Part shown: piece by piece, positions 16,449-24,510 of the stretch
How positions within the stretch are numbered: position 1 is the first letter of the stretch
How the letters are laid out: every line of letters begins with the position of its first letter
Assembly (NCBI GenBank): GCA_943372215.1
Contig: CALRXU020000004.1
Location: forward strand, 62,001-126,000
Length of the DNA stretch: 64,000 nucleotides
Reading direction: 5' to 3'
DNA from: UBA6183 sp943372215
GTDB taxonomy: Bacteria > Bacteroidota > Bacteroidia > UKL13-3
Position numbers and translations under genes: made by a program
Notes under the pieces: model-generated
Seen by the model: only the letters and a program-made list of their open reading frames with translations
What the model was told of the DNA's origin: nothing
Database searches by the model: none

Positions 16449-17861
16449 ATGCGGAAACGAAAATTTATACCCTATACCATTGAGCAGTTGGAAATAACTA
16501 ACGCAGGAAGCGAGGGTAAAAGCATTGCACGCCATAACGACAAAGTAATTATGGTTGATTATGCTGTACCTGGAGATGTGGTGGATGTAAAGGTAAACAG
16601 CACCAAAAAGTCGTTTAGTTTTGCCACCATCCAACATATTGTTAAACCCAGTGCTGATAGGGCGGATACCTTTTGTAGCCACTTTGGTTTGTGCGGAGGT
16701 TGCAAATGGCAACAAATGAGTTATGAGGCACAATTGCGCTATAAACAACAACAAGTGGTTGATGCTTTTGAACGGATTGGCAAATTTCCCTTTGCTGGTT
16801 TAACGCCTATTATTGGAAGTGAAAACACCATTTATTACCGCAACAAATGTGAGTTTAGTTTTGTTGACCGCAAATGGCTAACCAGCATGGATGAAATGGA
16901 AACCCTTAGCGAAGATGAGCGCAAAGGATTAGGTTACCATATCCCAGGTCGTTTTGATAAAATATTTGATGTAGAACATTGTTACTTGCAACACCAGGTT
17001 GCCAACGATATTAGAAATGCGGTGCGGGATTTTGGCAAGGCCAATAGTTATGAGTTTTTTAATCCATATAGCCAAGAAGGATTTTTAAGAAATATTATTC
17101 TAAGAAATAACCGTGCAGGCGAGTGGATGGTGATTCTATGTTTTAAAAAAGAAGACCAAGAAAAGCGTGAGGCTATTCTGAATCATATTCATGAGCAATT
17201 CCCTCAGGTAAAGGCCTTGCTTTACATCATTAATCCAAAGATGAATGATACTATTTATGATCTAGAGGCACAGGTGTACAAGGGAGAGGATCATTTAATA
17301 GAAATGCTGGAAGATTTAAGGTTTAAAATTGGACCAAAGTCTTTTTTTCAAACCAACACCTTACAAACCCAAGCCCTTTATGCAAAAACAAGGGAGCTTG
17401 CTGGTTTAACAGGAACTGAAAATGTATACGATTTGTACACAGGAGTGGGCTCCATTGCACTTTTTGTATCAAAACAAGCCAAACAAGTTATTGGTATTGA
17501 AAACGTAGAACCTGCTATTGAAGATGCTAAAATAAATGCGGCATTAAACAACATTACCAATACCCACTTTTATGCTGGGGATATGAAAGATGTGTTAAAC
17601 GATGCCTTATTTGAAAAGCATGGAAAGCCTGATGTGATTATTACGGACCCTCCAAGAGCAGGCATGCATCCAGATGTGATTACAAAAATATTGGAAGTAG
17701 CAGCACAAAAAGTGGTGTATGTAAGTTGCAATCCTGCTACACAAGCTAGAGACATTGCATTGATGCAAGAAAAGTATGAAGTAATGCATGTACAACCGGT
17801 AGACATGTTTCCACATACCCATCACGTAGAAAATATAGCGTTGTTAACCTTGAAAAAGTAA
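16449..17861 (+). CDS. rlmD: 23S rRNA (uracil-C5)-methyltransferase, RlmD/RumA family
   Basis: A 470-residue SAM-dependent methyltransferase that makes m5U in rRNA (U1939 in E. coli numbering for RlmD; other family members act at U747 or on tRNA U54). An N-terminal TRAM domain (about 9-65) is followed by the iron-sulfur cysteines Cys76, Cys82, Cys85 (CSHFGLCGGC) and Cys178. The SAM motif is DLYTGVGSI (328-336), with catalytic TDPPRAG (399-405) and nucleophile Cys427 in YVSCNPATQARD. The iron-sulfur site supports the RlmD/RlmC side of the family. It is followed after five bases by a hypothetical gene, then a glycosyltransferase. Confidence 0.9.
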   Translation: MRKRKFIPYTIEQLEITNAGSEGKSIARHNDKVIMVDYAVPGDVVDVKVNSTKKSFSFATIQHIVKPSADRADTFCSHFGLCGGCKWQQMSYEAQLRYKQQQVVDAFERIGKFPFAGLTPIIGSENTIYYRNKCEFSFVDRKWLTSMDEMETLSEDERKGLGYHIPGRFDKIFDVEHCYLQHQVANDIRNAVRDFGKANSYEFFNPYSQEGFLRNIILRNNRAGEWMVILCFKKEDQEKREAILNHIHEQFPQVKALLYIINPKMNDTIYDLEAQVYKGEDHLIEMLEDLRFKIGPKSFFQTNTLQTQALYAKTRELAGLTGTENVYDLYTGVGSIALFVSKQAKQVIGIENVEPAIEDAKINAALNNITNTHFYAGDMKDVLNDALFEKHGKPDVIITDPPRAGMHPDVITKILEVAAQKVVYVSCNPATQARDIALMQEKYEVMHVQPVDMFPHTHHVENIALLTLKK

Positions 17862-17866
17862 CTCAA

Positions 17867-18241
17867 ATGGACAAAGAACTAACGGTAAGCCTGGAATTAC
17901 TCAAAGATGATATCGCTTTTTATAAGGATATGCTTAAGGAAGTGTCATCCGATATTTTAAAGGAAGGATTCAGCAAGTTCCCGGTTTTTATAGCTCATCA
18001 AGAACCCATTAAAATTGGTGAGATGATTATTGATGCCAGCGAGTATAGCCGTTCTTATAACATCAGCGCAACGGTATTAGAGGAGTTATTGGAGAAAAAT
18101 ATTGTAACCAAAGAGCGAGAAGAAAGCTTTAAAGCAGCGTATAAAAATCCTGAACAATTTTTATGCATACTGCTGGTAACGGAAAAAGGCGCCAGCTTTG
18201 TGTTTGTGCCGTTTAAAAAGGTAAAGGGGGATGATGAATAA
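17867..18241 (+). CDS. Conserved hypothetical protein (124 residues)
   Basis: I do not recognise a named family. The protein is soluble, acidic at the N-terminus and mixed alpha/beta: helices around 5-35 (LELLKDDIAFYKDMLKEVSS), a beta segment FPVFIAHQEPIKIGEMIID, a helix VLEELLEKNIV, and a C-terminal beta pair LCILLVTEKGASFVFVPF. It follows rlmD by five bases, and its last 11 bases overlap the start of the glycosyltransferase gene, so it sits inside a three-gene operon. No catalytic motif is visible. Confidence 0.75.
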   Translation: MDKELTVSLELLKDDIAFYKDMLKEVSSDILKEGFSKFPVFIAHQEPIKIGEMIIDASEYSRSYNISATVLEELLEKNIVTKEREESFKAAYKNPEQFLCILLVTEKGASFVFVPFKKVKGDDE

Positions 18242-19274
18242 CCCCAAGGTAGCTGTTGTTATAGTACATTGGAACCGTAAGCAATTGCTGGAACAGTTTC
18301 TGCCTGCCTTAATGAAAACAACCTATCCCAATGTGGATATTGTGGTGGCAGATAATTGCTCAGATGATGATTCAGTTGCTTTTTTAACCGAACACTACCC
18401 AACCGTAAAAGTGGTGTTGAATGATAAAAACTATGGATATGCCGGAGGGTATAACCATGCATTGCAACACGTTACTGCGGAGTATTTTGTATTATTAAAC
18501 AATGATATAGAGGTAACTCCAAATTGGTTAGAACCCATTGTTGAAGTGATGCAAAACAATGCTCATATTGCAGCAGCACAGCCCAAAATATTGGATTATA
18601 ACAGCCGCAATAAATTTGAGTATGCCGGAGCAGGTGGGGGATATATTGATTCATTGGGTTACGCATTTTGCAGAGGCCGTTTGTTCGAGGTGCTAGAAAC
18701 AGACGCAAACCAATACAATGATACCACCACCGTTTTTTGGGCAACGGGAGCTTGTATGATGGTGAGGTCAGTTGTATTTAAACAACTAGGCGGATTTGAC
18801 GAACACTTTTTTGCCCACATGGAAGAAATTGACTTGTGTTGGCGCATGCAATTGGCCAACCACCAATTGATGGTTGTGCCCCAATCTATCGTGTATCACG
18901 TTGGTGGGGGTACCTTGAATAAACAAAGTCCACAAAAAACGTATCTTAATTTCAGGAATAACCTGATTATGCTTACCAAAAATTTGCCATTAATCACATT
19001 ATGTTGGCTAATTCCTTTCAGGGCACTGCTTGATTTGTTGGGGTCATTGTTTTTTATGATGAACGGATTACCCAAATACAGCCTAGCGGTGCATAAGGCC
19101 CATGCTCATTACTTCTTTCAATTTGGCAAATGGTGGGGCTTACGTAAGCAGAATAAAACCTTTAAGCCCATGCACCAATTAAAGGGAGTTTATAAAGGCA
19201 GTGTGGTTTGGGAGCATTTTATTCATAAAGTAAAGTACTTTTCTGAACTTAACGCGTCTAAATTTCTCAAATAG
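18231..19274 (+). CDS. Family 2 glycosyltransferase (rhamnosyltransferase-like)
   Basis: A 347-residue GT-A enzyme. VAVVIVHWNRKQLLEQFLPAL opens the fold, VADNCSDDDS binds the nucleotide, and LLNNDIEV (about 86-93) is the DxD-type metal site. FWATGACMMVRSVVF, GGFDEHFFAHMEEIDLCWR and the acceptor-side ED-like segment are typical of rhamnosyltransferase-like GT2 proteins. A C-terminal amphipathic/hydrophobic stretch (about 240-280) suggests membrane contact. The start overlaps the preceding gene by 11 bp; a second ATG follows at once, so the start is uncertain by one codon. It probably builds a surface polysaccharide or O-antigen. Confidence 0.9.
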   Translation: MMNNPKVAVVIVHWNRKQLLEQFLPALMKTTYPNVDIVVADNCSDDDSVAFLTEHYPTVKVVLNDKNYGYAGGYNHALQHVTAEYFVLLNNDIEVTPNWLEPIVEVMQNNAHIAAAQPKILDYNSRNKFEYAGAGGGYIDSLGYAFCRGRLFEVLETDANQYNDTTTVFWATGACMMVRSVVFKQLGGFDEHFFAHMEEIDLCWRMQLANHQLMVVPQSIVYHVGGGTLNKQSPQKTYLNFRNNLIMLTKNLPLITLCWLIPFRALLDLLGSLFFMMNGLPKYSLAVHKAHAHYFFQFGKWWGLRKQNKTFKPMHQLKGVYKGSVVWEHFIHKVKYFSELNASKFLK

Positions 19275-19280
19275 TATGCT

Positions 19281-19703
19281 TTAAGGTTGAAGCAAGAAGT
19301 TACTTAAAGCCAACTGGTAGCTGGCCAAGCCAAATCCACTGATAGCGCCTTTACAGTGTTTGGCTAACAGCGAAACATGTCTAAACTCTTCTCGGGCAAA
19401 TATATTGCTGATATGCACCTCAATCACTGGTGTTTTAATAGCTGCAATGGCATCTGCTAAAGCCACAGAAGTGTGGGTATAGCCGCCAGCATTCAAAATA
19501 ATGCCATCATAATCAAAGCCAACCTCGTGCAATTTGTTGATAAGCTCTCCCTCCACATTACTTTGGTAATAACGTAATGTGGCCTGCGGAAACTCTTTTT
19601 GCAGCTGGGTAAAGTAACTTTCAAATGAAGTGTTTCCATAAACCTCAGGCTCTCGTTTTCCTAAAAGATTCAAATTAGGTCCATTGATGATGATGATGTT
19701 CAT
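19281..19703 (-). CDS. aroQ: Type II 3-dehydroquinate dehydratase
   Basis: A 140-residue AroQ that converts 3-dehydroquinate to 3-dehydroshikimate, the third shikimate step. The active-site residues are present: GPNLNLLGKREPEVYG with Tyr22, Asn71 and His77 in LNAGGYTHTS, His97 in EVHISN, and Arg104 in NIFAREEFRH. It is separate from the aroB-aroA-aroC operon at 47.6-51 kb. It is convergent with the glycosyltransferase gene (six bases between stops) and has its own -7 box (TAAGTTTG at 19723-19730). Confidence 0.96.
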   Translation of the reverse strand: MNIIIINGPNLNLLGKREPEVYGNTSFESYFTQLQKEFPQATLRYYQSNVEGELINKLHEVGFDYDGIILNAGGYTHTSVALADAIAAIKTPVIEVHISNIFAREEFRHVSLLAKHCKGAISGFGLASYQLALSNFLLQP

Positions 19704-19722
19704 TTGTTATCAATTAAAGTTT

Positions 19723-19730
19723 CAAACTTA
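19723..19730 (-). promoter_or_regulatory. -7 box of aroQ
   Basis: TAAGTTTG on the minus strand fits TAnnTTTG and lies 20 bases upstream of the ATG. No TTG is seen 19-21 bp further up. Confidence 0.5.
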
Positions 19731-19814
19731 GAGGTATTTGTTAAATAAATGTTATGCCTTTTTTATGGGAAAATTTAGTTCGTTTTTTAAGAGGCTTGTA
19801 ATTAGTTAATTGTG

Positions 19815-19880
19815 GTCTAAATCATCGGTGTAAGCTACTAATAAGCGTAATAATTGGTCTAATATAAAGTTAATTTAGAC
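19815..19880. promoter_or_regulatory. Three GTCTAA-type repeats upstream of the aminotransferase gene
   Basis: GTCTAAAT (19815-19822) and GTCTAAT (19857-19863) are direct copies, and ATTTAGAC (19873-19880) is an exact inverted copy of the first. The last two form an inverted pair separated by about 10 bases. They lie just above the -7 box at 19905, where a regulator could act. The role is inferred from position only. Confidence 0.4.
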
Positions 19881-19904
19881 AGAATAGGTAGGGGTATAAG
19901 CCCA

Positions 19905-19912
19905 TATCTTTG
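19905..19912 (+). promoter_or_regulatory. -7 box of the DegT aminotransferase gene
   Basis: TATCTTTG, a full TAnnTTTG match, 22 bases before the ATG. The -33 region has no TTG and carries the inverted GTCTAA copy instead, which may mean an activator is needed. Confidence 0.6.
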
Positions 19913-19934
19913 TCATATCATTAAATCATATTAT

Positions 19935-21092
19935 ATGCTTGCGTCAACTAAAAACCTTCCAATGAACGAAATGCCTCTTATGAAAGAGACCGAAGGCATT
20001 GTTCTATTCTACCCCAATGTTCCTAAAGAATCTATTAATTTAGTTACAAACGTGCTGCAATCTAGGTGGATTGGGCAAGGGCCACGCGTAGAAGAATTTG
20101 AGCAAATGTTTGAAGCCCGTTTTGCACCAAATGGCAAAGCCCTTTCAGTAGGTTCAGGCACAGATGCCCTGCACCTTTCGTACATTTTGGCTGACTTAAA
20201 ACCTGGTGATGAAATTGCAGTACCCGTATTTACCTGCACAGCCACCAATATTCCTTTTTTATACATGGGTTGTGTAATTCGTTTTGTGGATGTTGACCCG
20301 AATACACTTAACATCAACATTAACCACCTAAAGGAAGTGGTAAATGAAAAAACAAAAGCCATTGTATGTGTGCATTATGGCGGATTGCCTTGCGATATGG
20401 ACGAAATACAGGCTATTGCCGATCAATATGGTATTCCGGTAATTGAAGATGCAGCGCATGCCCTTGGAGCCACTTATAAAGGCAGAAGCATTGGCGAAAT
20501 TTCAGATTTTACCATGTTTTCGTTTCAGGCCATTAAGCACATTACCACTGGTGATGGTGGTATGGTTACCATGAAAAATAAAGAATTGGCTAAAAAAGGA
20601 GCTCGGGTGCGCTGGTTTGGCATTGACCGCGAAAACAAACAACGCGGTATTTGGGAGAACGACATTACAGAGGTAGGGTATAAATACCAAATGACAGACA
20701 TTGCCGCTGCAATGGGCATAGCAGGTTTAAATACTTTTGATGAGGTGCTTGCGCACAGGAAAAAGTTGCTTGTAGCTTATGAACAAGGATTAGAAGGTGT
20801 TTCAGGAATTTCTTTTATTGGAAAGGGATATACTGATAGAGAACATGCGGCCTGGCTTTGCACAGCAATGGTTGAAGATCGTGTGGGGCTAATGAATAAA
20901 CTGAGGCACCAAAAGATAGAATCGGCTCAGGTGCATTACCGAAACGACAGGTACAGTATCTTTGGTGGAAGAAGAGACGACCTTCCCAATATGGATGCCA
21001 TTGAGGACAAATATTTGGTGTTGCCATTGCACCCCAAATTAGGAATAACCGATGTAAATTATATTTGCAACGTAATTAAGCAAGGTTGGTAA
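19935..21092 (+). CDS. DegT/DnrJ/EryC1/StrS family PLP-dependent aminotransferase
   Basis: A 385-residue sugar aminotransferase. SVGSGTDALHLSY binds the PLP phosphate, PVIEDAAHALGA gives the pyridine-ring Asp172, and SFQAIKHITTGDGGM carries the Schiff-base Lys201. C-terminal AWLCTAMV and HPKLGITD are usual for the family. These enzymes aminate keto-sugar nucleotides used for surface glycans; the specific sugar is not readable. The next gene, a family 2 glycosyltransferase, starts inside this stop codon, so the pair probably makes and transfers or decorates a sugar. Met11 or Met13 are possible later starts. Confidence 0.92.
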   Translation: MLASTKNLPMNEMPLMKETEGIVLFYPNVPKESINLVTNVLQSRWIGQGPRVEEFEQMFEARFAPNGKALSVGSGTDALHLSYILADLKPGDEIAVPVFTCTATNIPFLYMGCVIRFVDVDPNTLNININHLKEVVNEKTKAIVCVHYGGLPCDMDEIQAIADQYGIPVIEDAAHALGATYKGRSIGEISDFTMFSFQAIKHITTGDGGMVTMKNKELAKKGARVRWFGIDRENKQRGIWENDITEVGYKYQMTDIAAAMGIAGLNTFDEVLAHRKKLLVAYEQGLEGVSGISFIGKGYTDREHAAWLCTAMVEDRVGLMNKLRHQKIESAQVHYRNDRYSIFGGRRDDLPNMDAIEDKYLVLPLHPKLGITDVNYICNVIKQGW

Positions 21093-21979
21093 TGATAAAA
21101 GTAAGTCAATTTCACAAACGTACCCTTGATTTCAAGCCAGTATTTACAATTCTTATTCCAACTTGGAATAACTTGCCGTATTTACAAAATTGCATCAAAA
21201 GCATTGAAAAAAACTCCAACTACAAACACCAGATTGTCATTCATATTAATCACGGTGAAGATGGTACGTTAGAATGGGTGAAAAAACATGGTTATGATTA
21301 CACCTTTGCAGAAGCCAATGCGGGTGTATGTTATGCATTTAATGCAGCCTCTGCTTTAGCTGAATCTGAACTTATTGTATTGAGTGATGATGACATGTAT
21401 TACTGTCCGGGTTGGGATACTCCCTTGTTGAATGAAGTCAATGCCATAGATCATATTTATTTTTGTATTAATGGAACCGCAATAGAGCCAAGAGATTCAG
21501 GAAACTCCTGTGTAATAGCACCGCAAAATTTCGGAAAAACCATAGAAGAATTTAACGAAGAAGAACTGCTGAAACAATACCATACTTTTTCCTTTAAAAA
21601 CTGGACAGGAGGTAATTGGTATCCCATGGTTTTACATCGGTACGTGTGGCAGCTAATTGGCGGGTTAAGCATAGAGTTTAGTCCAGGTATGGGTTCAGAC
21701 CCTGATATGATGATGAAACTGTGGCATGCGGGAGTAAGGTACTATAAAGGTGTAGAATCAAGCAGGGTGTACCACTTTATGTCGCGCAGTGTAAGCCGAA
21801 TAAAAAAGAACAACGGCCCTAAACAGTTCTTGCACAAATGGAACATATCTATTGGAACCTTGTTTAAATTTTACCTCAAATTTGGGGGTGATTTTAAAGG
21901 GGCACTAACAGAGCCCGTAATGGACAGCAAACTAAAAATGCGGCTATTAAAAGATAAGTTTAAGCGAAGAATTTCTTAA
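21092..21979 (+). CDS. Family 2 glycosyltransferase
   Basis: A 295-residue GT-A enzyme: FTILIPTWNNLPYLQNCIKS at the start, then EANAGVCYAFN and the metal site LSDDDMYYCPGWD. GGNWYPMVLHR and the segment SPGMGSDPDMMMKLW hold the acceptor side. The C-terminus is basic (KDKFKRRIS) and may touch the membrane. The ATG shares one base with the aminotransferase stop (TAATG), so translation is coupled. A two-codon upstream TTG is ignored. It probably transfers a sugar to a surface glycan. Confidence 0.88.
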   Translation: MIKVSQFHKRTLDFKPVFTILIPTWNNLPYLQNCIKSIEKNSNYKHQIVIHINHGEDGTLEWVKKHGYDYTFAEANAGVCYAFNAASALAESELIVLSDDDMYYCPGWDTPLLNEVNAIDHIYFCINGTAIEPRDSGNSCVIAPQNFGKTIEEFNEEELLKQYHTFSFKNWTGGNWYPMVLHRYVWQLIGGLSIEFSPGMGSDPDMMMKLWHAGVRYYKGVESSRVYHFMSRSVSRIKKNNGPKQFLHKWNISIGTLFKFYLKFGGDFKGALTEPVMDSKLKMRLLKDKFKRRIS

Positions 21980-21980
21980 T

Positions 21981-22001
21981 ATTTAAGCACAGTGCTTAAA
22001 T
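21981..22001. promoter_or_regulatory. 21-bp inverted repeat upstream of xerD
   Basis: ATTTAAGCAC and GTGCTTAAAT are exact inverse copies around a single A. There is no T tract after it, so it is a poor terminator for the glycosyltransferase. It ends 12 bases before the xerD -7 box and covers the -33 region, which favours an operator. Confidence 0.5.
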
Positions 22002-22013
22002 CAGCCAAACACG

Positions 22014-22021
22014 TACATTTG
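22014..22021 (+). promoter_or_regulatory. -7 box of xerD
   Basis: TACATTTG, a full TAnnTTTG match, 14 bases before the GTG start. A GTG triplet stands at the 19-bp position where TTG is expected. Confidence 0.55.
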
Positions 22022-22035
22022 TACCATTACTTATT

Positions 22036-22938
22036 GTGCCGAATTGGAATAGTTACATAAAAGGCTTTAAAGCCTATTTGCAGTTAGAAAAATCACTCGC
22101 AAAAAACAGCATAGAAGCGTATCAGCGAGACATGGAAAAACTAATGCAGTTTTTTGAGGTAAAAGGAATTAGCCCCCAGCCTCAGGAAGTAAACCTAAGC
22201 ACTTTAAGGGAATTTTTGCGCTGGATAACGGAATTGGGTATGACGGCAACCAGTCAGGCACGCATACTTAGTGGGATTAAAGCATTTTACAAGTACCTGA
22301 TGTTGGAGGATATGATTACCAAAAATCCAGCAGAATTATTGGAGTCGCCAAAACTTAAACGGAAACTACCCGAGGTGCTTGATTTGCATGAAATAGATCA
22401 GATGGTGGCCGTTATTGACCACAGCAAACCAGAGGGCATGCGAAACAAAGCCATGATAGAAACCATGTTTAGTTGTGGGCTAAGGGCCAGTGAAGCAGTA
22501 GGGTTAAAATTTTCTGACATCTCATTCACTGATGAGTTTGTACGCATATTGGGCAAAGGCAACAAAGAGCGGTTGGTTCCCATTGGTGGTGTAGCACTTA
22601 AGGCCATCGTGATGTACAGAGACCTTGTGAGGTCTCACATCACCACACAAACTGGTCATCACGATACAGTTTTTTTAAACGCCCGTGGTAAAGGAATAAG
22701 CAGGGTTATGTTGTTTTATATCATTAAAGATTTGGCTAAAAAAGCAGGCATAACCAAAAGCATTTCACCCCATACGTTACGCCATTCTTTTGCGACTTGT
22801 TTGGTTGAAGCAGGCGCTGATTTAAGGGCCGTGCAACAAATGCTGGGGCACGAAAGCATTACCACCACCGAAATTTACACCCACATTGATAGGGCTTACC
22901 TACAAGATGTAATTACTCAGTTTCACCCAAGAAGCTAA
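22036..22938 (+). CDS. xerD: Tyrosine site-specific recombinase XerD
   Basis: A 300-residue tyrosine recombinase that, with a partner, resolves chromosome dimers at dif. The N-terminal SAM-like DNA-binding domain is about 5-90. Catalytic residues are all present: Arg150 (CGLRASE), Lys174 (GKGNKERLVPIG), His246 and Arg249 (PHTLRHSFAT), His272 (LGHES) and the nucleophile Tyr281 (EIYTHI). I use the GTG at 22036, since it gives the standard PNWNSYIKGFKAYLQ N-terminus. The full length, the lack of nearby attachment sites and the housekeeping context argue for chromosomal XerD rather than a phage integrase. Confidence 0.92.
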   Translation: MPNWNSYIKGFKAYLQLEKSLAKNSIEAYQRDMEKLMQFFEVKGISPQPQEVNLSTLREFLRWITELGMTATSQARILSGIKAFYKYLMLEDMITKNPAELLESPKLKRKLPEVLDLHEIDQMVAVIDHSKPEGMRNKAMIETMFSCGLRASEAVGLKFSDISFTDEFVRILGKGNKERLVPIGGVALKAIVMYRDLVRSHITTQTGHHDTVFLNARGKGISRVMLFYIIKDLAKKAGITKSISPHTLRHSFATCLVEAGADLRAVQQMLGHESITTTEIYTHIDRAYLQDVITQFHPRS

Positions 22939-23038
22939 TTATCCAGACTTAATGCAGTAAACAAGGCTTGTTATAAGCGTCTTGCAAGGTGTGTAAGGGG
23001 TTGAAATACCAAAACAATAAATCATTGCTAAAAATAAT

Positions 23039-23046
23039 TAAATTCG
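23039..23046 (+). promoter_or_regulatory. -7 box of gcvT
   Basis: TAAATTCG fits TAnnTTYG and would give a leader of about 28 bases. No proper TTG box. I see no glycine riboswitch in the 140-base upstream gap. Confidence 0.45.
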
Positions 23047-23079
23047 CCACATCTCTTATTTATTAAAACCAGTATAGTA

Positions 23080-24159
23080 ATGAAATTAGTAGCTTTAAAC
23101 GATTTGCATGTTTCCTTAGGTGCCAAAATGATTGAATTTGCAGGTTACAACATGCCTGTTTTATACAACAACCTCATACAAGAACATTTGGCAGTGCGCA
23201 ACAGTGTTGGTGTGTTTGATGTAAGCCACATGGGCGAGTTTTTATTAAAGGGTGAAAAAGCACTGGATTTAATACAGTTGGTTACCAGCAATGATGCATC
23301 GAAACTTACAGATGGTAAAGTACAGTATAGCTGTTTGCCAAATGAGCAAGGTGGAATTGTAGACGACTTATTGGTGTATCGTTACAAGGCTGATGAGTAT
23401 TACCTGGTGGTAAATGCCTCAAACATTGAAAAGGACTGGAATTGGATAAGCAAACACAATACGTTTGGTGTGGAGATGCAAAACTTAAGTGATGGCATGA
23501 GCTTATTGGCTGTACAAGGGCCAAATGCCATTAAAGCCTTACAAAAAATCACCGAAGTAAACCTTGGTGAAATGGAGTATTATACATTTACCATGGGCAA
23601 ACTTGGGGGCATTGATGGGGTAATTATATCAAATACAGGATACACTGGTGCAGGAGGTTTTGAGTTGTATGTAAGCAATGCAGATGCCCGCAAATTATGG
23701 GATGCTGTGTTTGAAGCCGGTGCGGAATACAACATTATGCCCGCAGGTTTAGGAGCCAGAGATACCCTACGTTTGGAAAAAGGTTTTTGTTTGTATGGCA
23801 ATGACATTAATGATGAAACTTCACCCATTGAAGCAGGTCTTGGTTGGATAACCAAATTTACCAAACCTTTTATCATGTCAGAACACCACAAAGCCATTAA
23901 AGAAAATGGTCCTGTAAAAAAACTTGTTGGCTTTGAAATGTTAGAGCGTGGTGGAATACCTCGTCAGCACCACATTATTAAAGATGCAATAGGAAATGTA
24001 ATTGGGGAAGTAACTTCTGGTACGCAATCACCAAGCTTAAACAAGGCCATTGGTTTGGGTTATGTTACTGCTGCCAATAGCAAAGTAGATACAGAAATAT
24101 TTATAGAAATTAGGGAAAAGCAGATTAAAGCCAAAGTGGTAAAAATTCCATTTTTGTAA
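23080..24159 (+). CDS. gcvT: Glycine cleavage system T protein (aminomethyltransferase)
   Basis: A 359-residue GcvT, which moves the aminomethyl carbon from H-protein lipoamide to tetrahydrofolate, releasing ammonia. MIEFAGYNMPVLY, VFDVSHMGEF, NASNIEKDW, LAVQGPNA, NTGYTGAGGFELY and LGARDTLRLEKGFCLYGND are the expected folate- and substrate-binding blocks. GcvP and GcvH are not adjacent. The next gene starts 12 bases after the stop and may be co-transcribed. Confidence 0.96.
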   Translation: MKLVALNDLHVSLGAKMIEFAGYNMPVLYNNLIQEHLAVRNSVGVFDVSHMGEFLLKGEKALDLIQLVTSNDASKLTDGKVQYSCLPNEQGGIVDDLLVYRYKADEYYLVVNASNIEKDWNWISKHNTFGVEMQNLSDGMSLLAVQGPNAIKALQKITEVNLGEMEYYTFTMGKLGGIDGVIISNTGYTGAGGFELYVSNADARKLWDAVFEAGAEYNIMPAGLGARDTLRLEKGFCLYGNDINDETSPIEAGLGWITKFTKPFIMSEHHKAIKENGPVKKLVGFEMLERGGIPRQHHIIKDAIGNVIGEVTSGTQSPSLNKAIGLGYVTAANSKVDTEIFIEIREKQIKAKVVKIPFL

Positions 24160-24171
24160 TAAAAACATAAC

Positions 24172-24510
24172 ATGTTTAAGTACATTCCATTTGTATTGGT
24201 ATTTGGTTGGTGTTATTGGGCCAGTGCACAAAACTTGCCCAAGAAGTTTGCATCAATTAAACTGGGAACCAGCGAAAGTGATGTGGTTAAACAACTAGGT
24301 AATCCTGATAAAATAGAACGTTTTGTTACTGTAAAAAATAACACATTCGATACCAGTAAATACTGGCGTTATCAGGGTGATATTACCATTGTTTTTACCA
24401 ATCATGCCGTTTCTGCAATTCAGCCCAAATGGGAAAATGTGTTAAAGCATATTCAACAATATGCCAATCGCAAAGATGAAGAAGGCATTAAAATTATAAC
24501 AGGTGAGTAG
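24172..24510 (+). CDS. Small exported protein, BamE/SmpA-like fold suspected
   Basis: A 112-residue protein with a signal peptide (1-19, FVLVFGWCYWASA) and a compact domain containing IKLGTSESDVVKQLGNPDKIERF. The pattern (short strand, helix entry T-x-x-x-V, then LGxP) is the hallmark of BamE/SmpA-like small periplasmic domains. It continues with YWRYQGDITIVF. No lipobox is present. It follows gcvT by 12 bases, and its last eight bases overlap the comB start. Function unknown; the fold call is by motif only. Confidence 0.7.
   Translation: MFKYIPFVLVFGWCYWASAQNLPKKFASIKLGTSESDVVKQLGNPDKIERFVTVKNNTFDTSKYWRYQGDITIVFTNHAVSAIQPKWENVLKHIQQYANRKDEEGIKIITGE

Noticed and set aside
22036..22938. Tyrosine recombinase as a sign of a mobile element
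   Set aside because: Sequence features and housekeeping neighbours fit chromosomal XerD; no attachment repeats, tRNA or phage genes nearby.
22960..22972. AACAAG/CTTGTT palindrome after xerD
   Set aside because: Only six-base arms, likely by chance in AT-rich DNA; no T run.
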